A program made the position numbers and the translations under genes. A stretch of DNA of 64,000 bases from JAOUEA01 sp963825685 (GTDB lineage: Bacteria; Actinomycetota; UBA4738; HRBIN12). The DNA is taken from assembly GCA_963825685.1 (NCBI GenBank), contig CAWGUD010000033.1, positions 1 to 64,000 of the forward strand, in the 5' to 3' direction. Below, one piece after another: positions 32,640-40,321 of this stretch (the first letter of the stretch is position 1; each line of letters opens with the position of its first letter). Below the pieces are notes generated by a model. It was not told the DNA's origin. It saw only the letters and a program-made list of their open reading frames with translations, and searched no databases.

Positions 32640-33956
32640 ATGGCGAAGCGACGTGTCCTCATCATGGGAGCTGCGGGTCGCGACTTCCACAACTTCAACA
32701 CCGTGTACCGCGACGACGCAGGCACGGAGGTCGTCGCGTTCACGGCGACCCAGATCCCGTTCATCGACGACCGGCGCTACCCGGCCGAGATCGCGGGAGC
32801 GAACTACCCCGACGGCATCCAGATCTACGACGAGTCCGAGCTCGTCAGGCTGATCCGCGACCTGGACGTCGACGACGTCGTCTTCAGCTACTCGGACGTC
32901 TCGCACGAGACCGTGATGCACAAGGCGAGCGAGGTGCTCGCGGCGGGTGCGAACTTCCTGATGCTCGGGCCCGATGCCACGATGATCCGGGCGACGATCC
33001 CGACGGTGGCGGTCGTCGCGGTGCGGACCGGCGTGGGGAAGAGTCAGACGACCCGCGCGATCGCCGGGGTGCTGAAGGAGGCCGGCAGGACGGTCGTCGC
33101 GGTGCGCCACCCGATGCCGTACGGGAACCTCGTCGCCCAGCGCGTGCAGCGGTACGCCGTGCTCGAGGACCTCGATCGGTACGACACCACGATCGAGGAG
33201 CGTGAGGAGTACGAGCCGCACATCATGAGCGGCACCGTGATCTATGCCGGTGTCGACTACGGAGCGATCCTCGAGCAGGCGCAGGCCGAGGCCGACGTGC
33301 TCCTGTGGGACGGCGGCAACAACGACCTGCCCTTCTACACACCCGACGTCTGGATCACGCTCGTCGACCCGTTGCGCGCAGGTCACGAGCTGACCTATCA
33401 CCCGGGCGAGGCGAACCTGCGCGCGGCCGACGTGATCGTCGTGAACAAGATGGACTCCGCGACGCCGCAGCAGATCGCCACGCTCGACGCGACGATCGCC
33501 GAGGTGAACCCGACGGCCACGGTGGTCAAGGCGAACTCGGCCGTCACGGTCGACGATGCCGGGGCGATCCGCGGGAAGCGGGTGCTGGTGGTCGAGGACG
33601 GCCCAACCCTCACGCACGGCTCCATGAAGATCGGCGCCGGCGTGGTCGCGGCCGAGCGCAACGGCGCGGCCGAGATCGTCGACCCGAGGCCGTGGGCGCT
33701 GGGCACGATCGCCGACACCTTCGAGAAGTACGACGTCGGCGCCGTGCTGCCGGCGATGGGGTACAGCGACGGCCAGCTCGCCGAGATGGAGAAGATCATC
33801 GATGCCGCGGACGTCGACCTCGTCGTGATCGGAACCCCGATCGACCTGCGGCGGGTCATCGACATCCGCAAGCCGGCGGTGCGCGTGCGCTACGACCTCG
33901 ACGTGCTGCCAGGGTCACCGCAGCTGCTCGACGTGCTCAAGCCCGTGTTGGGCTGA
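32640..33956 (+). CDS. COG2403-type GTPase / cyclic 2,3-diphosphoglycerate synthetase-like protein
   Basis: A 438-residue protein. The N-terminal Rossmann-like part opens RRVLIMGAAGRDFHNFNTVYRD, and a P-loop VRTGVGKSQTTRAIAGVLKEAG lies near residue 128. VVNKMD (around 266) is a guanine-specificity-like motif. This matches the family named after archaeal cyclic 2,3-diphosphoglycerate synthetase, but most bacterial members are of unknown function. Its neighbour is carbamate kinase, and members of this family are often reported beside carbamate or purine/pyrimidine breakdown genes, so a role in nitrogen metabolism is possible. GGAGGGAG lies nine bases before the ATG. Confidence 0.8.
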   Translation: MAKRRVLIMGAAGRDFHNFNTVYRDDAGTEVVAFTATQIPFIDDRRYPAEIAGANYPDGIQIYDESELVRLIRDLDVDDVVFSYSDVSHETVMHKASEVLAAGANFLMLGPDATMIRATIPTVAVVAVRTGVGKSQTTRAIAGVLKEAGRTVVAVRHPMPYGNLVAQRVQRYAVLEDLDRYDTTIEEREEYEPHIMSGTVIYAGVDYGAILEQAQAEADVLLWDGGNNDLPFYTPDVWITLVDPLRAGHELTYHPGEANLRAADVIVVNKMDSATPQQIATLDATIAEVNPTATVVKANSAVTVDDAGAIRGKRVLVVEDGPTLTHGSMKIGAGVVAAERNGAAEIVDPRPWALGTIADTFEKYDVGAVLPAMGYSDGQLAEMEKIIDAADVDLVVIGTPIDLRRVIDIRKPAVRVRYDLDVLPGSPQLLDVLKPVLG

Positions 33957-33968
33957 GCCGAGTTCGAA

Positions 33969-34000
33969 CGAAGGGCGCGACCAGAGGGTCGCGCCCTTCG
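33969..34000 (+). terminator. Perfect 14-bp hairpin between COG2403 and carbamate kinase genes
   Basis: CGAAGGGCGCGACC (33969-33982) pairs with GGTCGCGCCCTTCG (33987-34000) around AGAG, 12 bp after the stop. No T-run; a strong stem of this kind usually ends transcription or protects the upstream message in high-GC genomes. Confidence 0.75.
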
Positions 34001-34044
34001 CGAGCGGCGGGCGGAACAGCCCGCAGATCCTCGAAGGGGTGCGC

Positions 34045-35001
34045 ATGGAACGGGTCGTGGTCGCATTGGGCGGCAACGCGCTGCTCCGTCGCGGCGCCGA
34101 CGACACGTTCGAGGAGATGTACCGGGCGTGCCGGCAGGCCGCGGAGCGGATCGCCGACATCGCGGCCGACGGGTGGCAGGTGGTCCTCACCCACGGCAAC
34201 GGACCTCAGGTGGGCAGGATCCTGCTGCAGCAGGAGGCCGCCGCGGAGTCGGTACATCCGATGCCGTTGGACGTGTGCGGCGCCGAGAGCCAGGGGCAGA
34301 TCGGCTACCTGCTGCAGGTGACGATCGGTGACGTCTTCTTCGAGCGAGGCATGGAACGACCGGTCGCCACGGTGCTGACGCTCACGAGGGTGCGTCCCGA
34401 CGACCCCGCCTTCGCCAACCCCACGAAGTACGTGGGTCCCTACTACGAGGAGGACGAGGCGCGCCGACTCGAGGGCGAGCGCGGCTACACGATGAAGGCC
34501 GATCCGCACGGTGGATGGCGCAGGGTCGTGCCGAGCCCGAAGCCCTACTCGATCGTGGAGACACCCGTCATCGCGAGGCTGGTGGCGGACGACGTGATCG
34601 TGATCGCGAGCGGCGGCGGCGGCGTGCCCGTGGTCGAGGAGGGCCCCCGCTTGATCGGCAAGGAGGGCGTCGTGGACAAGGACCTCGCCGCCGCGATCCT
34701 CGCCAAGGAGGTGGGGGCGACCACGCTGCTGATCCTGACCGACGTCAAGAAGGTCCAGCGAGGATACGGCTCGTTCTACCCCGAGGACATCGATCGGATG
34801 ACGGTCGACGAAGCCCAGGCGCTGCTCAAGCGAGGCGAGTTCGGCGCGGGGTCGATGGGCCCGAAGATCGAGGCGGCGGTGGGCTTCGTCCGTGGTGGCG
34901 GGGCCATGGCCGTGGTCGCCGACCTCGAGGACGCGACCGATGCGCTGCGGGGCGAGGCGGGCACCGTGATCGTGCCGAGGCCCGACCCGAACGCCGGCTA
35001 G
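34045..35001 (+). CDS. arcC: Carbamate kinase
   Basis: A 318-residue amino-acid-kinase-fold enzyme. VVALGGNALLRRG is the N-terminal signature, followed by LTHGNGPQVGRIL, the CGAESQGQIGYLLQ helix and SGGGGVPVV, with KDLAAAILAKEVGATTLLILTDV near the ATP site. It transfers phosphate from carbamoyl phosphate to ADP, giving ATP, carbamate and thus ammonia and CO2, in arginine, allantoin/purine or creatinine breakdown. No arginine deiminase or ornithine carbamoyltransferase is nearby. GAAGGGG lies five bases before the ATG at 34045. Its stop overlaps the stop of a convergent small membrane protein gene. Confidence 0.93.
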   Translation: MERVVVALGGNALLRRGADDTFEEMYRACRQAAERIADIAADGWQVVLTHGNGPQVGRILLQQEAAAESVHPMPLDVCGAESQGQIGYLLQVTIGDVFFERGMERPVATVLTLTRVRPDDPAFANPTKYVGPYYEEDEARRLEGERGYTMKADPHGGWRRVVPSPKPYSIVETPVIARLVADDVIVIASGGGGVPVVEEGPRLIGKEGVVDKDLAAAILAKEVGATTLLILTDVKKVQRGYGSFYPEDIDRMTVDEAQALLKRGEFGAGSMGPKIEAAVGFVRGGGAMAVVADLEDATDALRGEAGTVIVPRPDPNAG

Positions 35002-35168
35002 AGCCCTCGCCGTTCGCGGCGGCCCGGGTTGCGGAACTGCTGCGCGATCACGAAGAGGGCGAACAGACCCACGACGCCCGCGAGCAGCACAAGGAGACCG
35101 ACGAAGATCGCCTCCAGCCACCCCTTGATCTCGGGGAAGAGGCCCCCGAGCAGCACCGCATCGACCAT
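34998..35168 (-). CDS. Small membrane protein (56 aa), convergent with carbamate kinase
   Basis: A 56-codon frame on the minus strand: an amphipathic N-terminus with LFPEIKGWLEAIF, a single hydrophobic span around FVGLLVLLAGVVGLFALFVIA, and a basic tail QQFRNPGRRERRG that would face the cytoplasm. TAGGAT lies six bases before the ATG, the leaderless pattern of this genome. Its TAG shares two bases with the TAG of carbamate kinase on the other strand. The family is unknown. Confidence 0.6.
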   Translation of the reverse strand: MVDAVLLGGLFPEIKGWLEAIFVGLLVLLAGVVGLFALFVIAQQFRNPGRRERRGL

Positions 35169-35174
35169 GCCGAC

Positions 35175-35180
35175 ATCCTA
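35175..35180 (-). promoter_or_regulatory. Leaderless -10 hexamer TAGGAT (minus strand)
   Basis: TAGGAT on the minus strand ends six bases before the ATG at 35168 of the small membrane protein. Confidence 0.45.
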
Positions 35181-35304
35181 TCGGAGGTCTGGGACCGGCG
35201 GCCTGGGACGCGCCCTACCCGGCCCGCGGTATCAAGGTTCCGGGGCATGGTTCCGATGCTGCATGAGGCATCGATCTCACGCGTAGGGAGTGGGGAGACG
35301 GACG

Positions 35305-35475
35305 ATGGCGGACAAGCGGTCGGTCGACAAGGGCCTCGGCTTCTCGCGGGGTGCGGCCGAGGAGAAGGCAACGGAGATCGCGAACCCCGACGGCTCCTCG
35401 CAGGAAGACGGCGCGTACGAGGACAGCTGGTACCAGGTGCTGAAGGCACAGGCCGACGAGGCAGAGGAGTCCTGA
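35305..35475 (+). CDS. Small hydrophilic protein (56 aa)
   Basis: A 56-residue acidic, hydrophilic product: MADKRSVDKGLGFSRGAAEE at the start, then a glutamate-rich region with SWYQVLKAQADEAEES at the end. GGGGAG lies seven bases before the ATG, a good Shine-Dalgarno, which argues that the frame is real. No membrane span, cysteine motif or known domain. It sits between two strands of metabolic genes and ahead of the phosphofructokinase gene. Function unknown. Confidence 0.65.
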   Translation: MADKRSVDKGLGFSRGAAEEKATEIANPDGSSQEDGAYEDSWYQVLKAQADEAEES

Positions 35476-35487
35476 CCCCACCCGTCG

Positions 35488-35493
35488 TAGGCT
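35488..35493 (+). promoter_or_regulatory. Leaderless -10 hexamer TAGGCT
   Basis: TAGGCT ends seven bases before the GTG at 35501 of the first phosphofructokinase gene. Confidence 0.5.
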
Positions 35494-35500
35494 GTCGTCC

Positions 35501-36526
35501 GTGCGGATCGGACTCCTCACCGGCGGAGGCGACTGCCCGGGGCTGAACGCAGCGATCCGGGCCGTCGTGCGCCATTCCCTCGACGAGGTCGGCGCCACCG
35601 TGTACGGGTTCCGCGACGGGTGGCGCGGGGTGATGGAGGGCACCGCCGACGAGCTCACGCGAGACGAGGTGCGGGGCATCCTTTCCCGCGGCGGCACGAT
35701 CCTCGGCACGTCGGGCGTCCAGCCCTTCCGGATCCCCGACGGCATCGATCGCGTGCGCGAGACGACCGAGGTGCACCGCCTCGATGGCTACGTCGCGATC
35801 GGGGGTGAGGGCACGATGAGCGCGTGCGCCGCGATGCCGGACGTGCCGGTGATCGGCGTGCCCAAGACGATCGACAACGACATCGGCGGCACCGACCACA
35901 GCATCGGGTTCCAGACGGCCGTGCAGATCGCGACCGATCTGATCGACCGGCTCTACAGCACGGCCGAGAGCCACCAGCGCGTCATGGTCTGCGAGGTGAT
36001 GGGGCGCAGCGCGGGCTGGATCGGCCTCGAGGCGGGGATCGCGGGGGCGGCCGACGTGATCCTGCTGCCCGAGCATCCGTTCGACATCGAGCTCGTCGCC
36101 CGCCGCGTGAAACAACGCATGCTGGAGGATCGTCGGTTCTCGATCGTCGTGGTCTCCGAGGGCGCCGTTCCTCTCCCCGGCACGATGGACGTGCCCGACT
36201 ACCCACTCGACGAGAACGGCTGGCCGCGACTCGGCGGCATGGGCAGCCTCGTAGCCCGGGAGCTCGGCGAGCGCAACGGTGTGGAGTCGCGCATCACGGT
36301 CCTGGGCCACGTGCAGCGCGGCGGGTCGCCCGTCGCCTTCGATCGGGTGCTCGCCACCCGCCTCGGGATCGCGGCCATCGAGGAAGCGGCGCGCGGTGGG
36401 TGGGGGAACATGGTGGGCATGATCGGGCGGCAGGTCGCGAGCACGCCGATCGCCGAGGTGGGTGCCGCCCCACGTACCGTGCCCGACGAGCTCTGGAGCC
36501 TGCCGCAGGTCCTCTGCGAGCGATGA
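35501..36526 (+). CDS. pfkA: 6-phosphofructokinase, ATP-type residues
   Basis: A 341-residue phosphofructokinase with GILTGGGDCPGLN-like start (LLTGGGDCPGLNAAIRAVV), GGEGT at 101-105, PKTIDNDIGGTDHSIGFQTA with K122, and the fructose-6-phosphate site MGRSAGWIGLEAG. In this family a glycine in the position of G104 (here G104 in GGEGT) marks ATP use, while aspartate there marks pyrophosphate use. The combination GGEGT plus PKTIDND is that of the actinobacterial group III ATP-PFKs. A second phosphofructokinase with the other residue lies 45 bp downstream. TAGGCT precedes the GTG start; no Shine-Dalgarno. Confidence 0.93.
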   Translation: MRIGLLTGGGDCPGLNAAIRAVVRHSLDEVGATVYGFRDGWRGVMEGTADELTRDEVRGILSRGGTILGTSGVQPFRIPDGIDRVRETTEVHRLDGYVAIGGEGTMSACAAMPDVPVIGVPKTIDNDIGGTDHSIGFQTAVQIATDLIDRLYSTAESHQRVMVCEVMGRSAGWIGLEAGIAGAADVILLPEHPFDIELVARRVKQRMLEDRRFSIVVVSEGAVPLPGTMDVPDYPLDENGWPRLGGMGSLVARELGERNGVESRITVLGHVQRGGSPVAFDRVLATRLGIAAIEEAARGGWGNMVGMIGRQVASTPIAEVGAAPRTVPDELWSLPQVLCER

Positions 36527-36558
36527 TCTGGGTCCCACCCTGGCCGGGCCCGCTCTCG

Positions 36559-36564
36559 TAGGCT
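36559..36564 (+). promoter_or_regulatory. Leaderless -10 hexamer TAGGCT
   Basis: TAGGCT ends six bases before the ATG at 36571 of the second phosphofructokinase gene, so it can be transcribed separately. Confidence 0.5.
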
Positions 36565-36570
36565 TCCACC

Positions 36571-37719
36571 ATGCGCATCGGTATCCTGACCGGCGGCGGC
36601 GACGTGCCGGGCCTCAACGCTGCGATCAAGGCGGTGGTGAACCGGGCGGCGTCTGAGGGTCACGAGGTCGTCGGCATCAGGCGCGGATGGGGTGGCCTGC
36701 TCGACACCGAGCCCGACGACCTCGAGAGCGTCGCCGCGAACTCGTTGCCGCTCGACCCCGGGGTGGTGCGCACGATCGATCGCTCGGGGGGCACCTTCCT
36801 GCACACCTCGCGCACGAACCCGGCCAAGGTGAAGGCGCCCGACGAGCCGGCGTTCCTCGCCCCTGGGCGCGTCGACGACGGGCCGCGCGACCACACCGCA
36901 CACGTGCTCCGAGTGATCGAGCATCTCGGCCTCGACTCGTTGATCCCGATCGGTGGCGACGACACGCTCTCGTTCGCTCTGCGCCTGCACGAGGAAGGCG
37001 TGCGCGTCATCGCGATCCCGAAGACGATGGACAACGACGTGCACGGCACCGACTACTGCATCGGGTTCTCGACGGCCGTGACCCGTACGGTGATCTTCGT
37101 GCACCAGCTGCGCACGAGCGCGGGGTCGCACGAGCGCCTGGCTGTGGTCGAGGTGTTCGGCCGCTACAGCGGCGAGACCTCCCTCGTGGCCGCGTACCTG
37201 TCCGGGGTGGAACGGGCGATCATCTCCGAGGTGCCGTTCGACATCGATCGTCTCGCCGAGCAGCTGGCGCGCGACAAGGCAGCGAACCCCAGCAACTACG
37301 CGATGATGACGATCTCCGAGGGCGCCACGTTCGCGGGCGGCGAGATGGTGCAGGCCGGCGTCGAGGATGCCTACGGGCACCGCAAGCTCGGCGGCATCGG
37401 GCAGCACACGAGCCAGCTGCTCAAGGAACGCACTGGCTCCGACATGATCTATCAGCAGATCGGCTACCTGATGCGATCGGGGTCACCGGACTCGCTCGAT
37501 CTGATGGTCGCGATCAACTACGCCGTGATGGCCGCCGACCTCGCGATCGAAGGGGTCCACGGCCGACTCGTGGCCCTGCGCAACGGCAACTACGTCAACG
37601 TGCCGCTCACCGTGCTGGGACAGGGCGTCAAGAGGGTCGATGTCGACGCGCTGTACGACGCCGAGGCCTACCGGCCGAAGATCCGCCACGTCGACGGCAA
37701 GCCGATGTTCCTGTACTGA
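36571..37719 (+). CDS. 6-phosphofructokinase, pyrophosphate-type residues
   Basis: A 382-residue PFK paralogue: ILTGGGDVPGLNAAIKAVVNR, then PIGGDDTLSFALRL (GGDDT at 128-132, D131) and PKTMDNDVHGTDYCIGFSTAV (K151). Aspartate at the G104-equivalent plus lysine at the G124-equivalent is the signature of pyrophosphate-dependent PFKs. VFGRYSGETSLVAAY is the substrate loop. It would work reversibly with PPi, allowing both glycolysis and gluconeogenesis beside the ATP enzyme upstream. An insertion of about 30 residues compared with the neighbour is at residues 85-110. Phosphoryl donor is inferred from residues only. Confidence 0.88.
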   Translation: MRIGILTGGGDVPGLNAAIKAVVNRAASEGHEVVGIRRGWGGLLDTEPDDLESVAANSLPLDPGVVRTIDRSGGTFLHTSRTNPAKVKAPDEPAFLAPGRVDDGPRDHTAHVLRVIEHLGLDSLIPIGGDDTLSFALRLHEEGVRVIAIPKTMDNDVHGTDYCIGFSTAVTRTVIFVHQLRTSAGSHERLAVVEVFGRYSGETSLVAAYLSGVERAIISEVPFDIDRLAEQLARDKAANPSNYAMMTISEGATFAGGEMVQAGVEDAYGHRKLGGIGQHTSQLLKERTGSDMIYQQIGYLMRSGSPDSLDLMVAINYAVMAADLAIEGVHGRLVALRNGNYVNVPLTVLGQGVKRVDVDALYDAEAYRPKIRHVDGKPMFLY

Positions 37720-37746
37720 CGGCGCGGGTGGTCGGACGGCCCTCGG

Positions 37747-37752
37747 TAGACT
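37747..37752 (+). promoter_or_regulatory. Leaderless -10 hexamer TAGACT
   Basis: TAGACT ends seven bases before the ATG at 37760 of the threonine aldolase gene. Confidence 0.5.
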
Positions 37753-37759
37753 GCGGGCC

Positions 37760-38839
37760 ATGAGTCGGTTCCGCGTCGATCTGCGTTCGGACACCGTCAC
37801 GATGCCGTCGCCCGAGATGCGCACGGCGATGGCGGAGGCCGAGGTCGGGGACGCCTGGTACGGCGACGACCCGACCGTGAACCGTCTGCAGGACCTCGCG
37901 GCCGAGCGCCTCGGCATGGATGCCGCGTTCTACGTGCCCACCGGCACGATGGCGAACCAGATCGCGCTGGCGCTGCGCGCGCGCACGGGACACCTCGTGG
38001 CGTGCTCGGAGTGGTCGCACGTGGCCACGACCGAGGTGATGACCTCGGCGGCCCTGTCGGGCATCGCGTTCCGCACCGCCGACCCCGGCCCCCGGGGGTG
38101 GATCGACGCCGAGATCGCCGGGTCGCTGCTCGAGCCCGACTCCTACTACGACGTCGAGATCGTCGACGTGCTGTCGGTCGAGAACACGCTGGGTGGAGCC
38201 GGCGGCCGGGTGATGCCGCTCGACGAGCTGCAGGCGGTCCGGAAGGTGGCCGACGACGCCGGGGTGCCGGTGCACCTCGACGGCGCCCGGCTCTTCAACG
38301 CCGCGGCCGCGGCCGGGGTCGACGCCGCCGAGTTCGCGCGCGAGGCCGACACCGTGATGTTCTGCGTCTCCAAGGGGCTGGGCGCGCCGATCGGGTCGCT
38401 GCTCTGCGGCCCTGCCGATCTGATGCCCGAGGCGCGGCGCCTCTGGATCCTGTTCGGGGGCGCCTGGCGCCAGGCCGGCATCACCGCGGCCGCCGGCATC
38501 GTCGCGCTCGAGCGGGGTCCGGGGCGGCTGCACGAGGACCACGAGCGGGCTCAGCGCCTCGCCGCGGGGGTCGCCGAGCGTCTCCCCGGCTCGATCGATC
38601 TCGAACAGGTTGAAACGAACATGGTCCTCGTCGACACGGAAGCGGTGGGGCTCGGCGTGCTCGAGACGCTCGAGCGGCTCGAGGCCCTCGGCGTGGGAGC
38701 GACGCACACCGGGAGTCACGTGCGCATGGTGACCCACGTCGACGTGAGCGACGACGGCGTCGACGTCGCGCTCGAGGCGTGGTCATCCGTCGCGGAGGCA
38801 GCGTCATCCGAGCGCGATATCGGTGCGAAGGAGGACTGA
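37760..38839 (+). CDS. Low-specificity L-threonine aldolase family (PLP)
   Basis: A 359-residue PLP enzyme. The family start FRVDLRSDTVTMPSPEMR is intact, H87 stacks on the cofactor, VHLDGARLFNAA contains the aspartate that holds the PLP ring nitrogen, and K205 in VMFCVSKGLGAPIGS forms the Schiff base. It cleaves threonine or allo-threonine to glycine and acetaldehyde, which could also supply glycine to one-carbon metabolism. Its TGA overlaps the ATG of the sulfite-oxidase-like gene, so the two are co-translated. Confidence 0.9.
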   Translation: MSRFRVDLRSDTVTMPSPEMRTAMAEAEVGDAWYGDDPTVNRLQDLAAERLGMDAAFYVPTGTMANQIALALRARTGHLVACSEWSHVATTEVMTSAALSGIAFRTADPGPRGWIDAEIAGSLLEPDSYYDVEIVDVLSVENTLGGAGGRVMPLDELQAVRKVADDAGVPVHLDGARLFNAAAAAGVDAAEFAREADTVMFCVSKGLGAPIGSLLCGPADLMPEARRLWILFGGAWRQAGITAAAGIVALERGPGRLHEDHERAQRLAAGVAERLPGSIDLEQVETNMVLVDTEAVGLGVLETLERLEALGVGATHTGSHVRMVTHVDVSDDGVDVALEAWSSVAEAASSERDIGAKED

Positions 38840-39462
38840 TGGGCCTGTTCACGAAGAACTACCCGCCCGAGATCGCCCCGCGCATCCCGCCGGGCCAGCG
38901 CCTGGTGAAGACGTGGCCGGTGCTGCACTACGGGCCGATCCCGAGCTTCGACGGCTCGACCTGGGACCTCGACGTCTCCGGCCTCGTGGCGAACCCGTTC
39001 CGGCTCACGTACGAGGAGCTGCGTGCCATGCCGAGCGTCACCGTCGATGCCGACATGCATTGCGTGACCGGTTGGACGACGCTCGACAACACGTGGGAAG
39101 GCGTCCCCTTCCGCGCGATCCTCGAGCGTGCGCAGCCGGCGGCCGAGGCGAAGTGGGTGATCGCCGAGTGCTCCCACGGCTACACGTCGGATCTCTCGCT
39201 CGAGGCGATGAGCGACGACGACGTGCTGCTGGCCTGGCGCAACCACGGCGAGGACCTCTCGCCCGAGCACGGATGGCCGCTGCGGCTCGTCGTCCCCAAG
39301 CGGTACGCATGGAAGAGCGCGAAGTGGCTCACGGGGCTCCGGTTCAGCGACCGTAACGAGCGGGGCTTCTGGGAGGAGCGCGGCTACCACGTGCACGCCG
39401 AGCCGTTCGCGGAGGAGCGCTACAGCTACCAGGAGGGCCCGAGGGCCGAGCTCGAGCCCTGA
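38839..39462 (+). CDS. Sulfite-oxidase-fold molybdopterin-dependent oxidoreductase
   Basis: A 207-residue soluble protein of the sulfite oxidase/MsrP catalytic-domain family. DMHCVTGWTTLDNTWEGVPF holds the molybdenum-ligating cysteine; AKWVIAECSHGYTSDLSLEAM, DVLLAWRNHGEDLSPEHGWPLRLVVPKRYAWKSAKWL are the typical substrate-side and dimer segments. No twin-arginine or Sec signal peptide is visible, so it is probably cytoplasmic, unlike MsrP. Substrate unknown. GGAGG lies just upstream of the ATG, which overlaps the previous stop. It is a second Mo enzyme in the window besides formate dehydrogenase, though it would use a single-pyranopterin cofactor. Confidence 0.88.
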   Translation: MGLFTKNYPPEIAPRIPPGQRLVKTWPVLHYGPIPSFDGSTWDLDVSGLVANPFRLTYEELRAMPSVTVDADMHCVTGWTTLDNTWEGVPFRAILERAQPAAEAKWVIAECSHGYTSDLSLEAMSDDDVLLAWRNHGEDLSPEHGWPLRLVVPKRYAWKSAKWLTGLRFSDRNERGFWEERGYHVHAEPFAEERYSYQEGPRAELEP

Positions 39463-39487
39463 GCGGGCCGAGCCGCTCGAGCCGGCG

Positions 39488-40321
39488 TCAGGCGGGAGCC
39501 AGGCTGCGCAGGAGCGCGATCTGCGCCGCGTGCGACGCGGCATCGCCGGGCGTCTCGAGCACGAATGCCCAGTCAGCCGCCTCCGGGCGCGCCAGCAACG
39601 CACTCCACCCCCCGGGGCCGATCGCTCCCTCGCCGATCGGTGCGTGACGGTCGCGTCGCTCGCCCCTCGGGAAGGCGGAGTCGTTCGCGTGCACGAGGCC
39701 GACCCGCTCGAGTGAGCCCGTGCACCCTCAACTCGTCGAAGAGCGCCGCGACCCCGTCGGTCGTGTCGAGCCCGTAGCCGGTCGCGACGAGGTGACACGT
39801 ATCGAGGCAGAGGCCGAGGCGGTCGTCGTCGGCTTCCTCGAGCAGGGCCGCGGCCTCGGCGATCGTGGAGGCGACGGCGCCTCGGGTCCCGGCCATCAGC
39901 TCCACGAGCACCCGCACCCGTTCCGCCGCCGCGGCCGTCTCGCGAAGGGTTCGGGCCGCTCGGCGACGTGCCCCGGCGGATCATCGCTGCTCGCGCCCGC
40001 GTGCACGACGAGCAGGTCGACGCCGAGCCGGTCGCAGCCCTGCACCGTCCGTCGGGCGAGCGTCCGGGAACGTGCGAGGAAGCCGCGGTTCGGCGACGCG
40101 ATGTTCACGACGTACGGGGCATGGGCCGCCAGCGGTCCGAGGCCCTCCGCCGCCCAGGCCTCGCGGAACCTGGCCGCGGTCTCGTCGGAGATCGAGGGCG
40201 GTGCCCAGGCGCGCGGATTCGAGACGAAGACCTGGGCGCAGTCGGCACCACGTCGGCGACACTCCTCGACCACGCCGGTGGTGGCGTGCGAGCCGCGGCG
40301 CACGTGGGCGCCGAACCTCAC
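39488..40321 (-). CDS. nfo: Deoxyribonuclease IV (AP endonuclease); two frameshifts
   Basis: Three consecutive frames give an endonuclease IV of about 277 residues: RFGAHVRRGSHATTGVVEECRRRGADCAQVFVSNPRAW and APYVVNIASPN, then (after about 39945) ELMAGTRGAVASTIAEAA and LGLCLDTCHLVATGYGLD with zinc ligands, then (after about 39715) VHANDSAFPRGERRDRHAPIGEGAIG and a C-terminal VLETPGD. The TIM-barrel metal motifs are all present, so the gene is presumably functional in life. It cleaves at abasic sites in base-excision repair. The GTG at 40321 overlaps the TGA of pknB, so it is translated as the second gene of that operon. Confidence 0.82.

Noticed and set aside
32534..33205. A 223-codon frame starting at an ATG behind TAGGCT
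   Set aside because: Its sequence is arginine-rich and shadows the COG2403 gene, which has a strong Shine-Dalgarno and coherent family motifs; the hexamer more likely starts a leader.
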